Source of the DNA: Beduini massiliensis
GTDB lineage: Bacteria; Bacillota_I; Bacilli_A; Erysipelotrichales; Coprobacillaceae
Assembly: GCF_000829905.1 (NCBI RefSeq)
Contig: NZ_CDPP01000003.1
Span: forward strand, 124,001-188,000
Length of the DNA: 64,000 bases
Reading direction: 5' to 3'
The translations under genes and the position numbers were made by a program. The notes under the pieces are model-generated. The model worked only from the letters and a program-made list of their open reading frames with translations. It was not told the DNA's origin and did no database searches. Below, piece by piece: positions 1-8,499 of this stretch. Position 1 is the first letter of the stretch. Each line of letters starts with the position of its first letter.

Positions 1-1
1 T

Positions 2-2176
2 CGTCCTGATCATATGCTCAAAACCGAAGGAAACTTCTGGGAAATTGGAGAAGGTCCATGTGGTCCGGATTCGGAGATTTTCTATGACCGAGGGGAAAAA
101 TATGATCCTGACCATATCGGTACAACGTTATTTTATGAAGAATTAGAAAATGACCGTTATGTTGAAATATGGAATTTGGTTTTCTCACAATTCAACGCTA
201 AAGAGGGTGTTGATCGTAAAGACTATCAGGAACTTCCACAAAAAAATATTGATACCGGAATGGGATTAGAACGTATCGTGAGCATTATTCAAGAAGGGGA
301 AACGAATTTTGATACAGATTTCTTTTTGCCAACGATCAGAGCTGCAGAAAAACTGGCAAAGGTCACTTATGAACAGGATAAAATGGCATATCGTATCATT
401 GCGGATCATATTCGTACAGTCACGTTTGCTTTGGCAGACGGTGCTCAGTTTGATAATGAAGGACGTGGCTATGTATTAAGAAGAATCCTGCGCCGAGCTG
501 TACGTTATGGTAAAAAGATCGGTATTGAAGGGACTTTCATGTTCAATTTAGTTGATGTCGTATCGGATATCATGAAAGAATTTTATACATATTTACCTGA
601 AAAAGTGGATTATATTAAAAAATTGGTAAAGATTGAAGAAGAACGTTTCCATGCTACATTGAGTGGTGGTGAAAAAATGTTGTCAGAGATCATTGCCAAC
701 ACAAAAGGCGATACGATTGATGGCAAAACCGCATTTAAACTTTATGATACTTACGGATTCCCGTTTGAATTAACTTTGGAGATTGCTGCTGAACATCAGT
801 TAAAAGTCGATGAAGATGGTTTTAAAGAGGAAATGAGAAAACAAAAAGAGCGTGCTCGTAATGCCAGAGGCGGAAACGAATCAATGGGATCTCAAAAAGA
901 GGATTTAATGAAATTTATGGAATCTTCTACATTTACTTATGATCCAGCCCCATTAAAAGCAAAAGTAATAGGTTTATTTAAAGACGGAATACAAGTTGAA
1001 AGGTTAGAAGATGCTGGAGAGATTATTTTTGATCATACCAACTATTATGCACAAATGGGTGGTCAATGTGCAGATCGAGGAACAATTAAGAATGCAGCCA
1101 CGACTTTAGTATGTACAAATGTATTGAAAGCACCAAATGGTCAGCATTTACATTATGTAGAAGTCAAAAACGGACAAGTAAAAGTCGGCGATGAATTTAC
1201 ACTTGAAATTGATATGACATTAAGAAATCAGACACAAAACAACCATACAGCGACCCATTTGCTGCAAGCAGCTTTGAAAGAAGTATTGGGCAGTCATGTT
1301 GCACAGGCAGGTTCTTATGTGGATAGTCAGCGTTTACGTTTTGATTTTACTCATTATGAAAAATTAACCAAAGAAGAATTAAATAAGATTGAACGTATTG
1401 TAAATGATAAGATCTTTGCGGCTTATCCGGTCAATATTTCTTATATGTCAAAAGAGGAAGCGATTGCTTCAGGAGCAACTGCATTATTTGATGAAAAATA
1501 TGGTGACGAAGTGCGTGTTGTTAATATTTCCGGATACTCAATAGAGTTATGTGGAGGAAGCCATGTTGTGAATACATCTGCTATCGGTATCTTCAAGATC
1601 GAAATGGAAGAAAGTATTGGTTCGGGTATCCGTCGTATTGAAGCCGTTACGGGGAAAGCCGCGTATGCCTCATTACATCATGCAGTTCAAACGATTGATG
1701 CGATCAGTGATACATTAAAACTTAAAAATAAAGCAGAAGTTTTAACGAAAGTAGAAGCTTTGCAGACAGAGTTAAATGAAATCAGAAAAGAAAACGAGAA
1801 ACTGCGCTCTAAACTAAACAGCTTGGAAGCAAAAGAAAAATTAAGCAATGTCGAAATTATTCATGACATTAAGTTCCTATTGGTTAATCAGGAACAAATG
1901 AGTGCAAATGAAGCAAAACAGCTGACTTTTGAATATCGCAGTCAGTTAGGCAGCGGAATTGTGGCTTTAGTGAATGTGGAAGAGGATAAAGCGACTTATT
2001 ATGTAGCTGTCAGTGAAGACCTTGTTGCTAAGGGGTATAAAGCCGGAGATTTAGTAAAAGCGGCTTGTGCAATCAGCAATGGACGTGGTGGCGGAAAGCC
2101 TGATTTTGCTCAAGGCGGAACAAAAGAATTGGACAAAGTTTTGTTGGGAATTAGCGAAATTAAAAAAGCTTTATAG
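2..2176 (+). CDS. alaS: Alanyl-tRNA synthetase, 5'-truncated by window edge
   Basis: Charges tRNA-Ala in the cytoplasm. The frame is open from the first bases of the window, so the true start lies outside; what is visible is the end of the class II catalytic core (GEGPCGPDSE, then the NIDTGMGLER motif), the tRNA-recognition part, the editing domain with its zinc-binding HTATH (about nt 1243-1257) and CGGSH (about nt 1549-1563) motifs, and the C-terminal coiled-coil and C-Ala domain ending in a glycine-rich GRGGGKPDFAQGG segment. All editing-site ligands are present. About 150 N-terminal residues are missing compared with the usual 870-880. It precedes ireB and ruvX, the common Bacillota arrangement. 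Confidence 0.97.
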   Translation, partial: RPDHMLKTEGNFWEIGEGPCGPDSEIFYDRGEKYDPDHIGTTLFYEELENDRYVEIWNLVFSQFNAKEGVDRKDYQELPQKNIDTGMGLERIVSIIQEGETNFDTDFFLPTIRAAEKLAKVTYEQDKMAYRIIADHIRTVTFALADGAQFDNEGRGYVLRRILRRAVRYGKKIGIEGTFMFNLVDVVSDIMKEFYTYLPEKVDYIKKLVKIEEERFHATLSGGEKMLSEIIANTKGDTIDGKTAFKLYDTYGFPFELTLEIAAEHQLKVDEDGFKEEMRKQKERARNARGGNESMGSQKEDLMKFMESSTFTYDPAPLKAKVIGLFKDGIQVERLEDAGEIIFDHTNYYAQMGGQCADRGTIKNAATTLVCTNVLKAPNGQHLHYVEVKNGQVKVGDEFTLEIDMTLRNQTQNNHTATHLLQAALKEVLGSHVAQAGSYVDSQRLRFDFTHYEKLTKEELNKIERIVNDKIFAAYPVNISYMSKEEAIASGATALFDEKYGDEVRVVNISGYSIELCGGSHVVNTSAIGIFKIEMEESIGSGIRRIEAVTGKAAYASLHHAVQTIDAISDTLKLKNKAEVLTKVEALQTELNEIRKENEKLRSKLNSLEAKEKLSNVEIIHDIKFLLVNQEQMSANEAKQLTFEYRSQLGSGIVALVNVEEDKATYYVAVSEDLVAKGYKAGDLVKAACAISNGRGGGKPDFAQGGTKELDKVLLGISEIKKAL

Positions 2177-2238
2177 TAGATAAATTGCGATAAATAGTGT
2201 ACAATGCTTATGAGGATTAGCAGAAGGGAGTGACTGAT

Positions 2239-2496
2239 ATGGAGAAAGATATGACAGCAACAAGAATTTTCAGTGCCGAAGATATTAAGCGAGAGGTTAT
2301 TCGTTCAAACTTACAAACGGTTGTTTCAGCATTAGAAGAACGCGGTTATAATGCCGTACATCAAATTGCCGGATATTTGATTTCAAATGATCCTGCTTAC
2401 ATCTCTAGTCACAAGGGAGCACGTGCTATTATCCAGCAAATCGATCGCAATGAAATTATCGAAGAACTCGTAAAATTTTATTTGGAAAGTAAGTAG
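2239..2496 (+). CDS. ireB: IreB family regulatory phosphoprotein (UPF0297)
   Basis: Small (85 residues) cytoplasmic protein of the IreB/YrzL family; in Enterococcus faecalis IreB is phosphorylated by the PASTA kinase IreK and affects cephalosporin tolerance. The conserved core is visible (VVSALEERGYNAVHQIAGYLISNDPAYI ending in a charged helix; family length 85-90). An in-frame GTG lies at 2230, but the AAGGGAG ribosome site (2224-2230) overlaps it and is correctly placed for the ATG at 2239, which is chosen here. It lies between alaS and ruvX, 4 nt before the latter, so probably one transcript. Function in this organism is by family analogy only. Confidence 0.93.
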   Translation: MEKDMTATRIFSAEDIKREVIRSNLQTVVSALEERGYNAVHQIAGYLISNDPAYISSHKGARAIIQQIDRNEIIEELVKFYLESK

Positions 2497-2500
2497 ATTT

Positions 2501-2920
2501 ATGGAAAAAATAATGGGACTTGATTTAGGGTCAAAGACGTTAGGAATTGCCATTTCAGATGCATTAGGAATGATCGCCCATGGGGTTGAGACATTCCGAT
2601 TTGCGGAAAATCAAGATAGTTTAAGCATTCCTCGAGTAAAAGAATTATGTGCTCAGGAAGGCATTAAAAAAATTGTTTTGGGTTTACCTAAACATATGAA
2701 TGGCGATGTCGGTATTCGTGGGGAAGTGTCTCTCAAGTATAAAGAAAAACTTGAAAAGAATATCGAAGGAATTGAAGTGATACTCGCAGATGAGCGTTTA
2801 ACCACAAAAGTGGCAGAAAATGCATTGATTTTTGCAGATGTATCAAGAAAAAAAAGAAAAAAAGTTATCGATAAGATGGCAGCTGTAACAATTTTGCAGT
2901 CTTATTTAGATAGCCATTAA
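2501..2920 (+). CDS. ruvX: Putative pre-16S rRNA nuclease / Holliday junction resolvase, YqgF family
   Basis: RNase H-fold protein of the YqgF/RuvX family, implicated in 16S rRNA 5'-end maturation. It begins IMGLDLGSKTLGIAISDALG, the first acidic strand of the fold; GLPKHMNG, the ADERLTT segment and the C-terminal KIDKMAA-type helix with its aspartate follow, matching the family's catalytic acidic residues. Length (139) is typical. It starts 4 nt after ireB and ends 11 nt before the yrzB-like gene, so the four genes from alaS appear to be co-transcribed up to the terminator at 3299. Confidence 0.94.
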   Translation: MEKIMGLDLGSKTLGIAISDALGMIAHGVETFRFAENQDSLSIPRVKELCAQEGIKKIVLGLPKHMNGDVGIRGEVSLKYKEKLEKNIEGIEVILADERLTTKVAENALIFADVSRKKRKKVIDKMAAVTILQSYLDSH

Positions 2921-2931
2921 AGGAGATTACA

Positions 2932-3300
2932 ATGGATACAAATCAAATCGTAGTGACAGATGATCAAGGAAATGAACATGCTTTAGAAGTATTGTTCACA
3001 TTCAACAGTGATGAAACAGGGAAAAAATATGTATTATATTTTGATCCGAAAGAAGAACAGCCAACTGTATTTGCTTCTTCATTCGATGATGAAGGGCAAT
3101 TATATGAAGTAGAATCACCAGAAGAATGGGAAATGATCGAGGAAGTATTCCAAAGCTTCGTTGCTCAAGATGAAGGTGGATGCGGATGCCACAATCATGG
3201 TGACGGAGAATGTGATTGTTCAGGAGATGGTGAATGTGGATGCCATGAAGAAGAAGGTCACGAATGCTGTTGCGGTGACGACGGAGAATGTTGCCATTAA
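2932..3300 (+). CDS. DUF1292 (YrzB family) protein with Cys/His-rich tail
   Basis: Residues 1-80 are a DUF1292/YrzB domain (VVTDDQGNEHALEVLFTF, then YVLYF and the YEVESPEEWEMIEEVF helix), whose function is unknown although it almost always follows ruvX. From about residue 81 there is an extension of about 40 residues holding 11 cysteines and 5 histidines among Gly, Asp and Glu, arranged as CGCH, CDC, CGCH, CCC and CCH clusters. That pattern suggests metal binding; no enzyme motif is seen. AAAGGAG ribosome site 5-6 nt before the ATG. A strong terminator follows directly, so this is the end of the alaS transcript. Confidence 0.9.
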   Translation: MDTNQIVVTDDQGNEHALEVLFTFNSDETGKKYVLYFDPKEEQPTVFASSFDDEGQLYEVESPEEWEMIEEVFQSFVAQDEGGCGCHNHGDGECDCSGDGECGCHEEEGHECCCGDDGECCH

Positions 3301-3324
3301 GACTGATTTATCAGTCTTTTTTTA
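3299..3324 (+). terminator. Rho-independent terminator after yrzB-like gene
   Basis: Stem AAGACTGA / TCAGTCTT with a TTTA loop directly after the stop codon, followed by a run of T. Ends the alaS-ireB-ruvX-yrzB transcript. Confidence 0.88.
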
Positions 3325-3450
3325 TTGACTTAAACAGCCATTATTGCTAAAGCTAAGTCAAAATTCAGGGAGTATCAATAAAAGAAGAACAGGCGGCATA
3401 ATATGAATGATTTGAAACTTTATATTCTGTGTTATTATAGGCATAATAAA

Positions 3451-3479
3451 TTGAAAAGCGTCGATAAATAGATTATAAT
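3451..3479 (+). promoter_or_regulatory. Sigma-A promoter for mltG operon
   Basis: TTGAAA (3451-3456), 17-bp spacer, TATAAT (3474-3479); a GGAGG ribosome site (3490-3494) and the mltG ATG (3501) follow. No other start for the mltG-greA gene group is apparent, so it probably drives the whole operon. Confidence 0.75.
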
Positions 3480-3500
3480 AAACTTATTTGGAGGTAACGA

Positions 3501-4544
3501 ATGAAACGTATACATAAAATAATTATTGCTGTTGTGGTGGTCATTGTAATAGCCGGAGCCGGTTTTTTCTTGACTTATCAGCAGTCCATTAAAGCGGTCT
3601 CAAATAAGGATGAAAAAATACAATTTACGGTAGTGGAAGGCATGAGTCATGGAGATGTTGTAAATGAATTAGAAGCATCAGGATTAATCAAGAGTAAATT
3701 TTTCACACAGTTATTCTTAAAATTCAACTCTTATCCCATTATTCAGGTGAATACCTACCAGTTAAATAAAAATATGGATTTGAAAACAATTTTTAATATT
3801 TTATCAACCGGATCTTATGAAAATTTAGTACAGGCAGGATTTACAGTAAATGAGGGACTGACCATACCTGAAATTGCTGAAATCATGGCTAAAGAACTTC
3901 ATGTTTCAAAAGAAGAAGTGTTAAATAAATGGAAAGATCAAGCTTATTTACAGGGATTGATCAATCAGTATGATTTTTTAACGACGGATATTTTAAATGA
4001 TCAGCTGCTTTATCCGTTAGAAGGCTATTTATACCCGGAAACTTATAGTACGGTAGGCGTAGAAGCAACAATCGAAGATTATACTAAACTGATGCTGGAT
4101 ATGTCGGAGACGGTTTTTGGCACATATTTGGATCAGATTAAAGCAACCGGCATGAGTGTACATGAATTCTTAACATTTACTTCAGTCGTGGAAAGAGAAT
4201 CGTTATATGAACAGGATAAACCAATGATTGCCGGGGTCTTTAAAAACCGCTTAAACATTGATATGAATCTGCAAAGCGACATTACAGTTTTATATGCATT
4301 GCAAAGAACGGGGTTAGATATTTCCTATGCGGATTTAGAAGTGGATTCACCTTATAATACATATATGTATAAGGGATTACCTGTTGGACCAATCAGCAGT
4401 GTATATAAAACAACGATAGAAGCTTGTTTAAATCCTTCACAACATGATTATTTATTCTTCTTTGCATTAAAAGATGGAAATGTGATTTATTCGAAAACAT
4501 TAGAAGAACATGATAAAGCAGTAGAGGAAAATATGTGGTATTAA
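3501..4544 (+). CDS. mltG: Endolytic murein transglycosylase MltG
   Basis: Membrane-anchored transglycosylase thought to cleave nascent peptidoglycan strands and set glycan length. One N-terminal membrane helix (residues about 6-26), then an extracellular LysM-like subdomain (about 40-110) and the YceG catalytic domain. The family motif reads TSVVERES with the likely catalytic glutamate at residue 231, followed by MIAGVFKNRL, the LQSD strand and PYNTYMYKGLPVGPIS near the end. Length 347 is normal. It begins an operon with trmR, trhP1, trhP2, udk and greA, as in Bacillus yrrL-yrrO-udk-greA. Confidence 0.95.
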   Translation: MKRIHKIIIAVVVVIVIAGAGFFLTYQQSIKAVSNKDEKIQFTVVEGMSHGDVVNELEASGLIKSKFFTQLFLKFNSYPIIQVNTYQLNKNMDLKTIFNILSTGSYENLVQAGFTVNEGLTIPEIAEIMAKELHVSKEEVLNKWKDQAYLQGLINQYDFLTTDILNDQLLYPLEGYLYPETYSTVGVEATIEDYTKLMLDMSETVFGTYLDQIKATGMSVHEFLTFTSVVERESLYEQDKPMIAGVFKNRLNIDMNLQSDITVLYALQRTGLDISYADLEVDSPYNTYMYKGLPVGPISSVYKTTIEACLNPSQHDYLFFFALKDGNVIYSKTLEEHDKAVEENMWY

Positions 4545-4545
4545 T

Positions 4546-5154
4546 ATGATAGATCAGAAAACATTAGATAAAATTGAATTAGAAGCATTAAAACGCAATA
4601 TACCGGTAATGCAAAAAGAAGGGCTTGATTTTATGATCAGCCTTTTAAATGAAGAAAAAGCAATGACGTTACTGGAAATCGGCAGTGCGATTGGGTATTC
4701 GGCAATGCGCTTAGTGACCAATGTCGAACAGTTGACAGTGGAAACCATTGAACTCGATGATGAACGTTTTTTGGAAGCGAGAAAGAATATTGATCAGTAT
4801 GGCTTACAGGATCAGATTTATCTTCATCATGATAACGCTCTGACCTTTGATGAAAGTCAGCTGGTGCTTAAAAACTTTGATGCCTTATTTATAGATGCGG
4901 CGAAAGCTCAATATCAGCGCTTTTTTGAAAAATATATTCCTTATATTAAAGAAAATGGGGTAGTCATTGTTGATAATTTAGATTTTCATGGTATGGTGGA
5001 TCATATTGAAGAGATTCGCAGCCGCAACACAAGACAATTAGTCAAGAAAATAAAAAGATTCAGAGATTGGATATTTGATCATGAACTCTATGATGCCCAT
5101 TATTATCCGGTAGGGGATGGGATCGTCGTGGTCAGAAGAAAGGAAACATCATGA
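4546..5154 (+). CDS. trmR: tRNA 5-hydroxyuridine O-methyltransferase, TrmR-like
   Basis: Class I SAM-dependent O-methyltransferase (202 residues) of the caffeoyl-CoA/catechol O-MT type. The glycine-rich SAM loop LEIGSAIGYSAMRL lies at about residues 44-57, the acidic strand end IELDDE at about 67-72, and the metal-binding FIDAAKAQY and VDNLDFHG motifs follow. In B. subtilis the gene in this position (yrrM) methylates ho5U34 to mo5U34; the same neighbours here (two U32 genes, udk, greA) make the assignment strong although enzyme specificity is inferred from context. It starts 1 nt after mltG and overlaps the next gene by 4 nt. Confidence 0.9.
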   Translation: MIDQKTLDKIELEALKRNIPVMQKEGLDFMISLLNEEKAMTLLEIGSAIGYSAMRLVTNVEQLTVETIELDDERFLEARKNIDQYGLQDQIYLHHDNALTFDESQLVLKNFDALFIDAAKAQYQRFFEKYIPYIKENGVVIVDNLDFHGMVDHIEEIRSRNTRQLVKKIKRFRDWIFDHELYDAHYYPVGDGIVVVRRKETS

Positions 5155-6035
5155 AATATATTGTTCACTTAAATGACATAGAGATGATCGAGCCATTGAT
5201 TGAACGTCAGATAGCCGGTGTGATCGTTGGAACAGATCATTATTCTAATGGGGGCATCATAAATAGCTCTATTGAACAGATTCGACAGATCGTCGCTAAA
5301 ATTAATCATCGTATGCACGTTTATGTACTTGTTAATCGTCTTTTTCATCAACATGAAATCGCAAGTTTAAAAGTATTCTTAAAAGATTTGATGGAGAGCG
5401 ATATCGACGGTGTTGTTTTTCAGGATTTTGGTGTACTGAATATCGTTCAAGAGTTACAGGCATCTTATAAGATGATCTATGCTCCGGATACTTTGAATAC
5501 CAATCATCAAACAATGAACAGCTTGTCGTTATTAGGAGTGGATGCTTTTATGCTCGCCGGACAGCTTCATTATGATGAAGTGGAAGCCATCGTCAATCAT
5601 AGTCAAAAACCATGCATCGTGCCTGTTCATGGAGTCCAGTATATATCTTGTTCAAGAAGAGAACTGCTGACAAACTATTTCTCTCAGATCAATAAATCAG
5701 AGAGCAGCAGATATCAAGATAAGATTAAAATTAAAGTCAATAATAAGGAAGAATATTCTTATATTTATGAAGATGAAGCCGGGACTCATATCTATACTAC
5801 CAATGAACTTTGTACACTAAATTTGAAAATACCGGGAGAATACGGCTATATCGAAACCCTTTATTTAGATAATGATTATATTTTGGATGTTATTGATTAT
5901 TATCAGAATCATTTTTTAGAAGAAGAACTAAAAACGAAATATCCTGAGCATAACTATGATCATGGATTCTTGGAAGATGGAACAGTTTATAAGATTGAAG
6001 ATGTAAGGAAGCGTGAAGAACATGAGAAACGTTAG
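5151..6035 (+). CDS. U32-family protein, TrhP1/YrrN-like
   Basis: First of two tandem peptidase-U32-family genes. In B. subtilis the pair TrhP1/TrhP2 is needed for prephenate-dependent hydroxylation of U34 in tRNA. Residues 1-250 form the TIM-barrel part; a PCIVPVHGVQYISCSRRELLTNYFS stretch (about 150-175) is a shortened version of the family signature and retains one cysteine and the S-R-R run. At 294 residues it is the smaller partner, as expected for YrrN. Overlaps trmR by 4 nt and the next gene by 14 nt (or 23 nt from the alternative start), indicating tight translational coupling. Confidence 0.85.
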   Translation: MKYIVHLNDIEMIEPLIERQIAGVIVGTDHYSNGGIINSSIEQIRQIVAKINHRMHVYVLVNRLFHQHEIASLKVFLKDLMESDIDGVVFQDFGVLNIVQELQASYKMIYAPDTLNTNHQTMNSLSLLGVDAFMLAGQLHYDEVEAIVNHSQKPCIVPVHGVQYISCSRRELLTNYFSQINKSESSRYQDKIKIKVNNKEEYSYIYEDEAGTHIYTTNELCTLNLKIPGEYGYIETLYLDNDYILDVIDYYQNHFLEEELKTKYPEHNYDHGFLEDGTVYKIEDVRKREEHEKR

Positions 6036-7269
6036 TACAATCATAGATGGGAAAAGAGTTATCACCAAAAAGCCTGAGTTGTTGGCTCCGGCGGGTAACT
6101 TAGAAAAATTAAAAGTAGCGATCATGTATGGTGCTGATGCAGTATTTGTAGGTGGAAAAGAGTTTTCTCTGCGTTCTTTAGCATCTAACTTTACGTTGGA
6201 AGATATTAAGGAAGCGGTTGAGTTTGCCAATTTGTACCATGCAAAAATTCACGTGACCTGCAATATTATTCTTCATGAAGAAAATTTAGAAGGAATTCGC
6301 GAGTATCTGAAAGCGTTGGATGAAATCGGTGTAGCAGCTATCATTGTTGCCGATCCGTACATTATGCTTTTAGCAAAGCAATTACATTTATCTTTACAGG
6401 TACATGTTTCAACCCAGTTATCTTCAACCAATGCGGAAGCTATTCGCTTTTGGCAAAAGCAGGGATTGGAACGTGTTGTATTAGGGCGTGAAGTCGACTA
6501 TCAGGACCTTAAAGCGATTATGGCAGAAACCGATATTGAAGTCGAGTATTTTATCCATGGGGCGTTATGTATTTCCTATTCAGGAAGATGTATGCTGTCG
6601 AATTATTATTCAAGACGCGATGCCAATCGTGGGGGTTGTTCGCAGTCTTGCCGCTGGTACTATGATATTTATAAAGGGGATCGAAAAATAAATACAGATG
6701 AAGATATTCCCTTTAGTATGTCCAGCAAGGATTTGTCATTAGTCGATCATATCGGAGAACTGATTGAATTAGGGGTGGATTCCTTTAAAATTGAGGGAAG
6801 AATGAAATCTCTGCATTATATTGCGACAGTCGTTTCAACGTATCGTAAACTGATTGATACTTACTGTGCCGATCCGGATCATTTTGAATACGATCCAAAG
6901 TATATGACGGAATTGAATAAAGCGGCAAACCGTGCGTTAACACTGGGATTCTATAATCAAAAGCCAAGTCAGAATGACCAATTATTTAACTTGCGCGATG
7001 AACATCCTACCCAGGAGTTTTGCATGCGTGTCTTACACTACAACCCAGTCACTCAACTAGCTAAAATTGAACAGCGCAACTATTTTAAATTAGGGGATGT
7101 GGTAGAATTTTTCAGTCCTGATCGAGATAATTTTAAAATGGTTGTCCGTGAGTTATATAATGAAGACATGGAAAAAATAGAAGTAGCCAATCATCCGATG
7201 GAAGTCTTATATGTCAAAGTAGAAGGGCTCGTTAAAAAAGACGATATGGCAAGAAAGGTGGGAAAATAG
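6022..7269 (+). CDS. U32-family tRNA hydroxylation protein, TrhP2/YrrO-like
   Basis: Large U32-family protein (415 residues) with the full signature EYFIHGALCISYSGRCMLSN at about residues 178-197 and the RGGCSQSCRW cysteine cluster soon after; these cysteines and two further ones are the likely Fe-S ligands known for the family. The start ELLAPAGNLEKLKVA is diagnostic. Acts in ho5U34 formation with its upstream partner and TrmR. A GTG at 6013 is in frame, but the AAGGAAG ribosome site (6005-6011) is too close to it; the ATG at 6022 fits better. The udk start codon overlaps the stop by 1 nt. Confidence 0.92.
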   Translation: MRNVSTIIDGKRVITKKPELLAPAGNLEKLKVAIMYGADAVFVGGKEFSLRSLASNFTLEDIKEAVEFANLYHAKIHVTCNIILHEENLEGIREYLKALDEIGVAAIIVADPYIMLLAKQLHLSLQVHVSTQLSSTNAEAIRFWQKQGLERVVLGREVDYQDLKAIMAETDIEVEYFIHGALCISYSGRCMLSNYYSRRDANRGGCSQSCRWYYDIYKGDRKINTDEDIPFSMSSKDLSLVDHIGELIELGVDSFKIEGRMKSLHYIATVVSTYRKLIDTYCADPDHFEYDPKYMTELNKAANRALTLGFYNQKPSQNDQLFNLRDEHPTQEFCMRVLHYNPVTQLAKIEQRNYFKLGDVVEFFSPDRDNFKMVVRELYNEDMEKIEVANHPMEVLYVKVEGLVKKDDMARKVGK

Positions 7270-7886
7270 TGAGACCGATTATTATTGGAATTGCCGGTGG
7301 AACAGCTTCCGGCAAGACAACGATTGCGAATCGACTGGTTGAATCTTTTGTGGATGAAACGCATGTAACTGTGATTCGTCAAGATGATTACTATAAAGAT
7401 CAAACTCATAAAACGATGGCGGAACGTGTAAAAAACAATTACGATCATCCGGATGCTTTTGATACGGAATTCTTAGTTGAACAACTGTCGGCTTTAAAAA
7501 GAGGCGAAACTATTTTAAAGCCTACCTATGATTATGAACAACATACCCGCAGTGATATCGTTGAAATGATTGCACCTAGCCGCGTTATCGTTTTAGAAGG
7601 AATCTTCGTCTTAGCTCAAAAGGAAGTACGTGATCTATGTGATATCAAGGTCTATTGTGACACCCCGGATGATATTCGCTTTATTCGTCGTTTAGTCCGT
7701 GATGTGAATGAGCGTGGGCGTACGGTCGAATCTGTCATCAATCAATATTTAAGTACAGTAAAGCCAATGCACGATGCCTTTATTGAACCTTCTAAAAAAT
7801 ATGCGCATATTATATTTCCGGAAAACACCGAAAATGATGTAGCGATCGATCTATTAATTACTAAAATTGCTAGTATTATTCAATAA
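7269..7886 (+). CDS. udk: Uridine kinase
   Basis: Phosphorylates uridine and cytidine in pyrimidine salvage. P-loop GGTASGKT at residues 10-17, the QDDYYKD motif, YDHPDAFD and the arginine-rich lid RFIRRLVRDVNERGR are all present. Length 205 matches the family. Starts with GTG overlapping the trhP2 stop (TAGTG); a GAAAGGTGGG ribosome site lies just upstream. Its place between trhP2 and greA is conserved in Bacillota. Confidence 0.96.
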   Translation: MRPIIIGIAGGTASGKTTIANRLVESFVDETHVTVIRQDDYYKDQTHKTMAERVKNNYDHPDAFDTEFLVEQLSALKRGETILKPTYDYEQHTRSDIVEMIAPSRVIVLEGIFVLAQKEVRDLCDIKVYCDTPDDIRFIRRLVRDVNERGRTVESVINQYLSTVKPMHDAFIEPSKKYAHIIFPENTENDVAIDLLITKIASIIQ

Positions 7887-7921
7887 ATTATGTTATATTT
7901 AGGACTGGAAGGTGAAAAAAC

Positions 7922-8401
7922 ATGGAAGAAAATAAAGTTTTACTAACCCTAAGTGGTATCGAAAAATTAAAAAAAGAACGTGAAAATTTAGTTAATGTTG
8001 AACGTCCACATGTCATAGAAGAGTTACAAGCTGCCAGAGCCCAAGGGGACTTGTCAGAAAATGCTGACTATGATGCAGCCAGAGATAAACAAGCCGCATT
8101 AGAAGCAAGAATCAAAGAAATCGACAGCATGTTACAGCATGCAGAGATCATTAATGAAGATGATACCGATGTTGCCTTAGTTAAACCGGGGACAACGGTG
8201 ACTTTATTAGATTTAGCCGATAATGAAGAAGGAACTTATACAATTGTCGGTTCTTTTGAAACAGATCCGGGAAATGGAAAGATTTCAAATGAGTCACCAT
8301 TGGCAAAAGCGATCCTTGGACATGGGATGAATGAAATTGTTACTGTTGCAGTGGAAGATCCTTATGAAGTCAAAATCTTAAAAATTGAGTATAAAAGCTA
8401 A
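7922..8401 (+). CDS. greA: Transcription elongation factor GreA
   Basis: Binds stalled RNA polymerase and stimulates transcript cleavage. N-terminal antiparallel coiled coil (residues 1-78) with the acidic tip motif ARAQGDLSENADYDAA at about 37-52, then an FKBP-like C-terminal domain containing the SNESPLAKAILGH motif. Length 159 is standard. It is the last gene of the mltG operon, 35 nt after udk with its own AAGGTG ribosome site, and a terminator begins within its stop codon. Confidence 0.97.
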   Translation: MEENKVLLTLSGIEKLKKERENLVNVERPHVIEELQAARAQGDLSENADYDAARDKQAALEARIKEIDSMLQHAEIINEDDTDVALVKPGTTVTLLDLADNEEGTYTIVGSFETDPGNGKISNESPLAKAILGHGMNEIVTVAVEDPYEVKILKIEYKS

Positions 8402-8424
8402 TCTCGCTTGCGAGATTTTTTTAT
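8400..8424 (+). terminator. Terminator of the mltG-greA operon
   Basis: Stem AATCTCGC / GCGAGATT with a very short loop, overlapping the greA stop codon, followed by a T run (TTTTTATTT). Confidence 0.85.
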
Positions 8425-8427
8425 TTA

Positions 8428-8497
8428 AAAAGCAGGAATATGTCGCCATTTCATAAAGTTGGGTTACTTTATGGAAACGTTACGCATTCCTGCTTTT
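8428..8497 (-). terminator. Long nested hairpin downstream of pepT
   Basis: A 12-bp outer stem (AAAAGCAGGAAT at 8428-8439 with ATTCCTGCTTTT at 8486-8497) encloses an 8-bp inner stem (CATAAAGT / ACTTTATG, 8452-8459 and 8466-8473) joined by partly paired arms. It lies between the convergent greA and pepT genes and most likely ends pepT transcription on the minus strand; the T run there is interrupted, so termination strength is uncertain. Confidence 0.5.
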
Positions 8498-8499
8498 GT

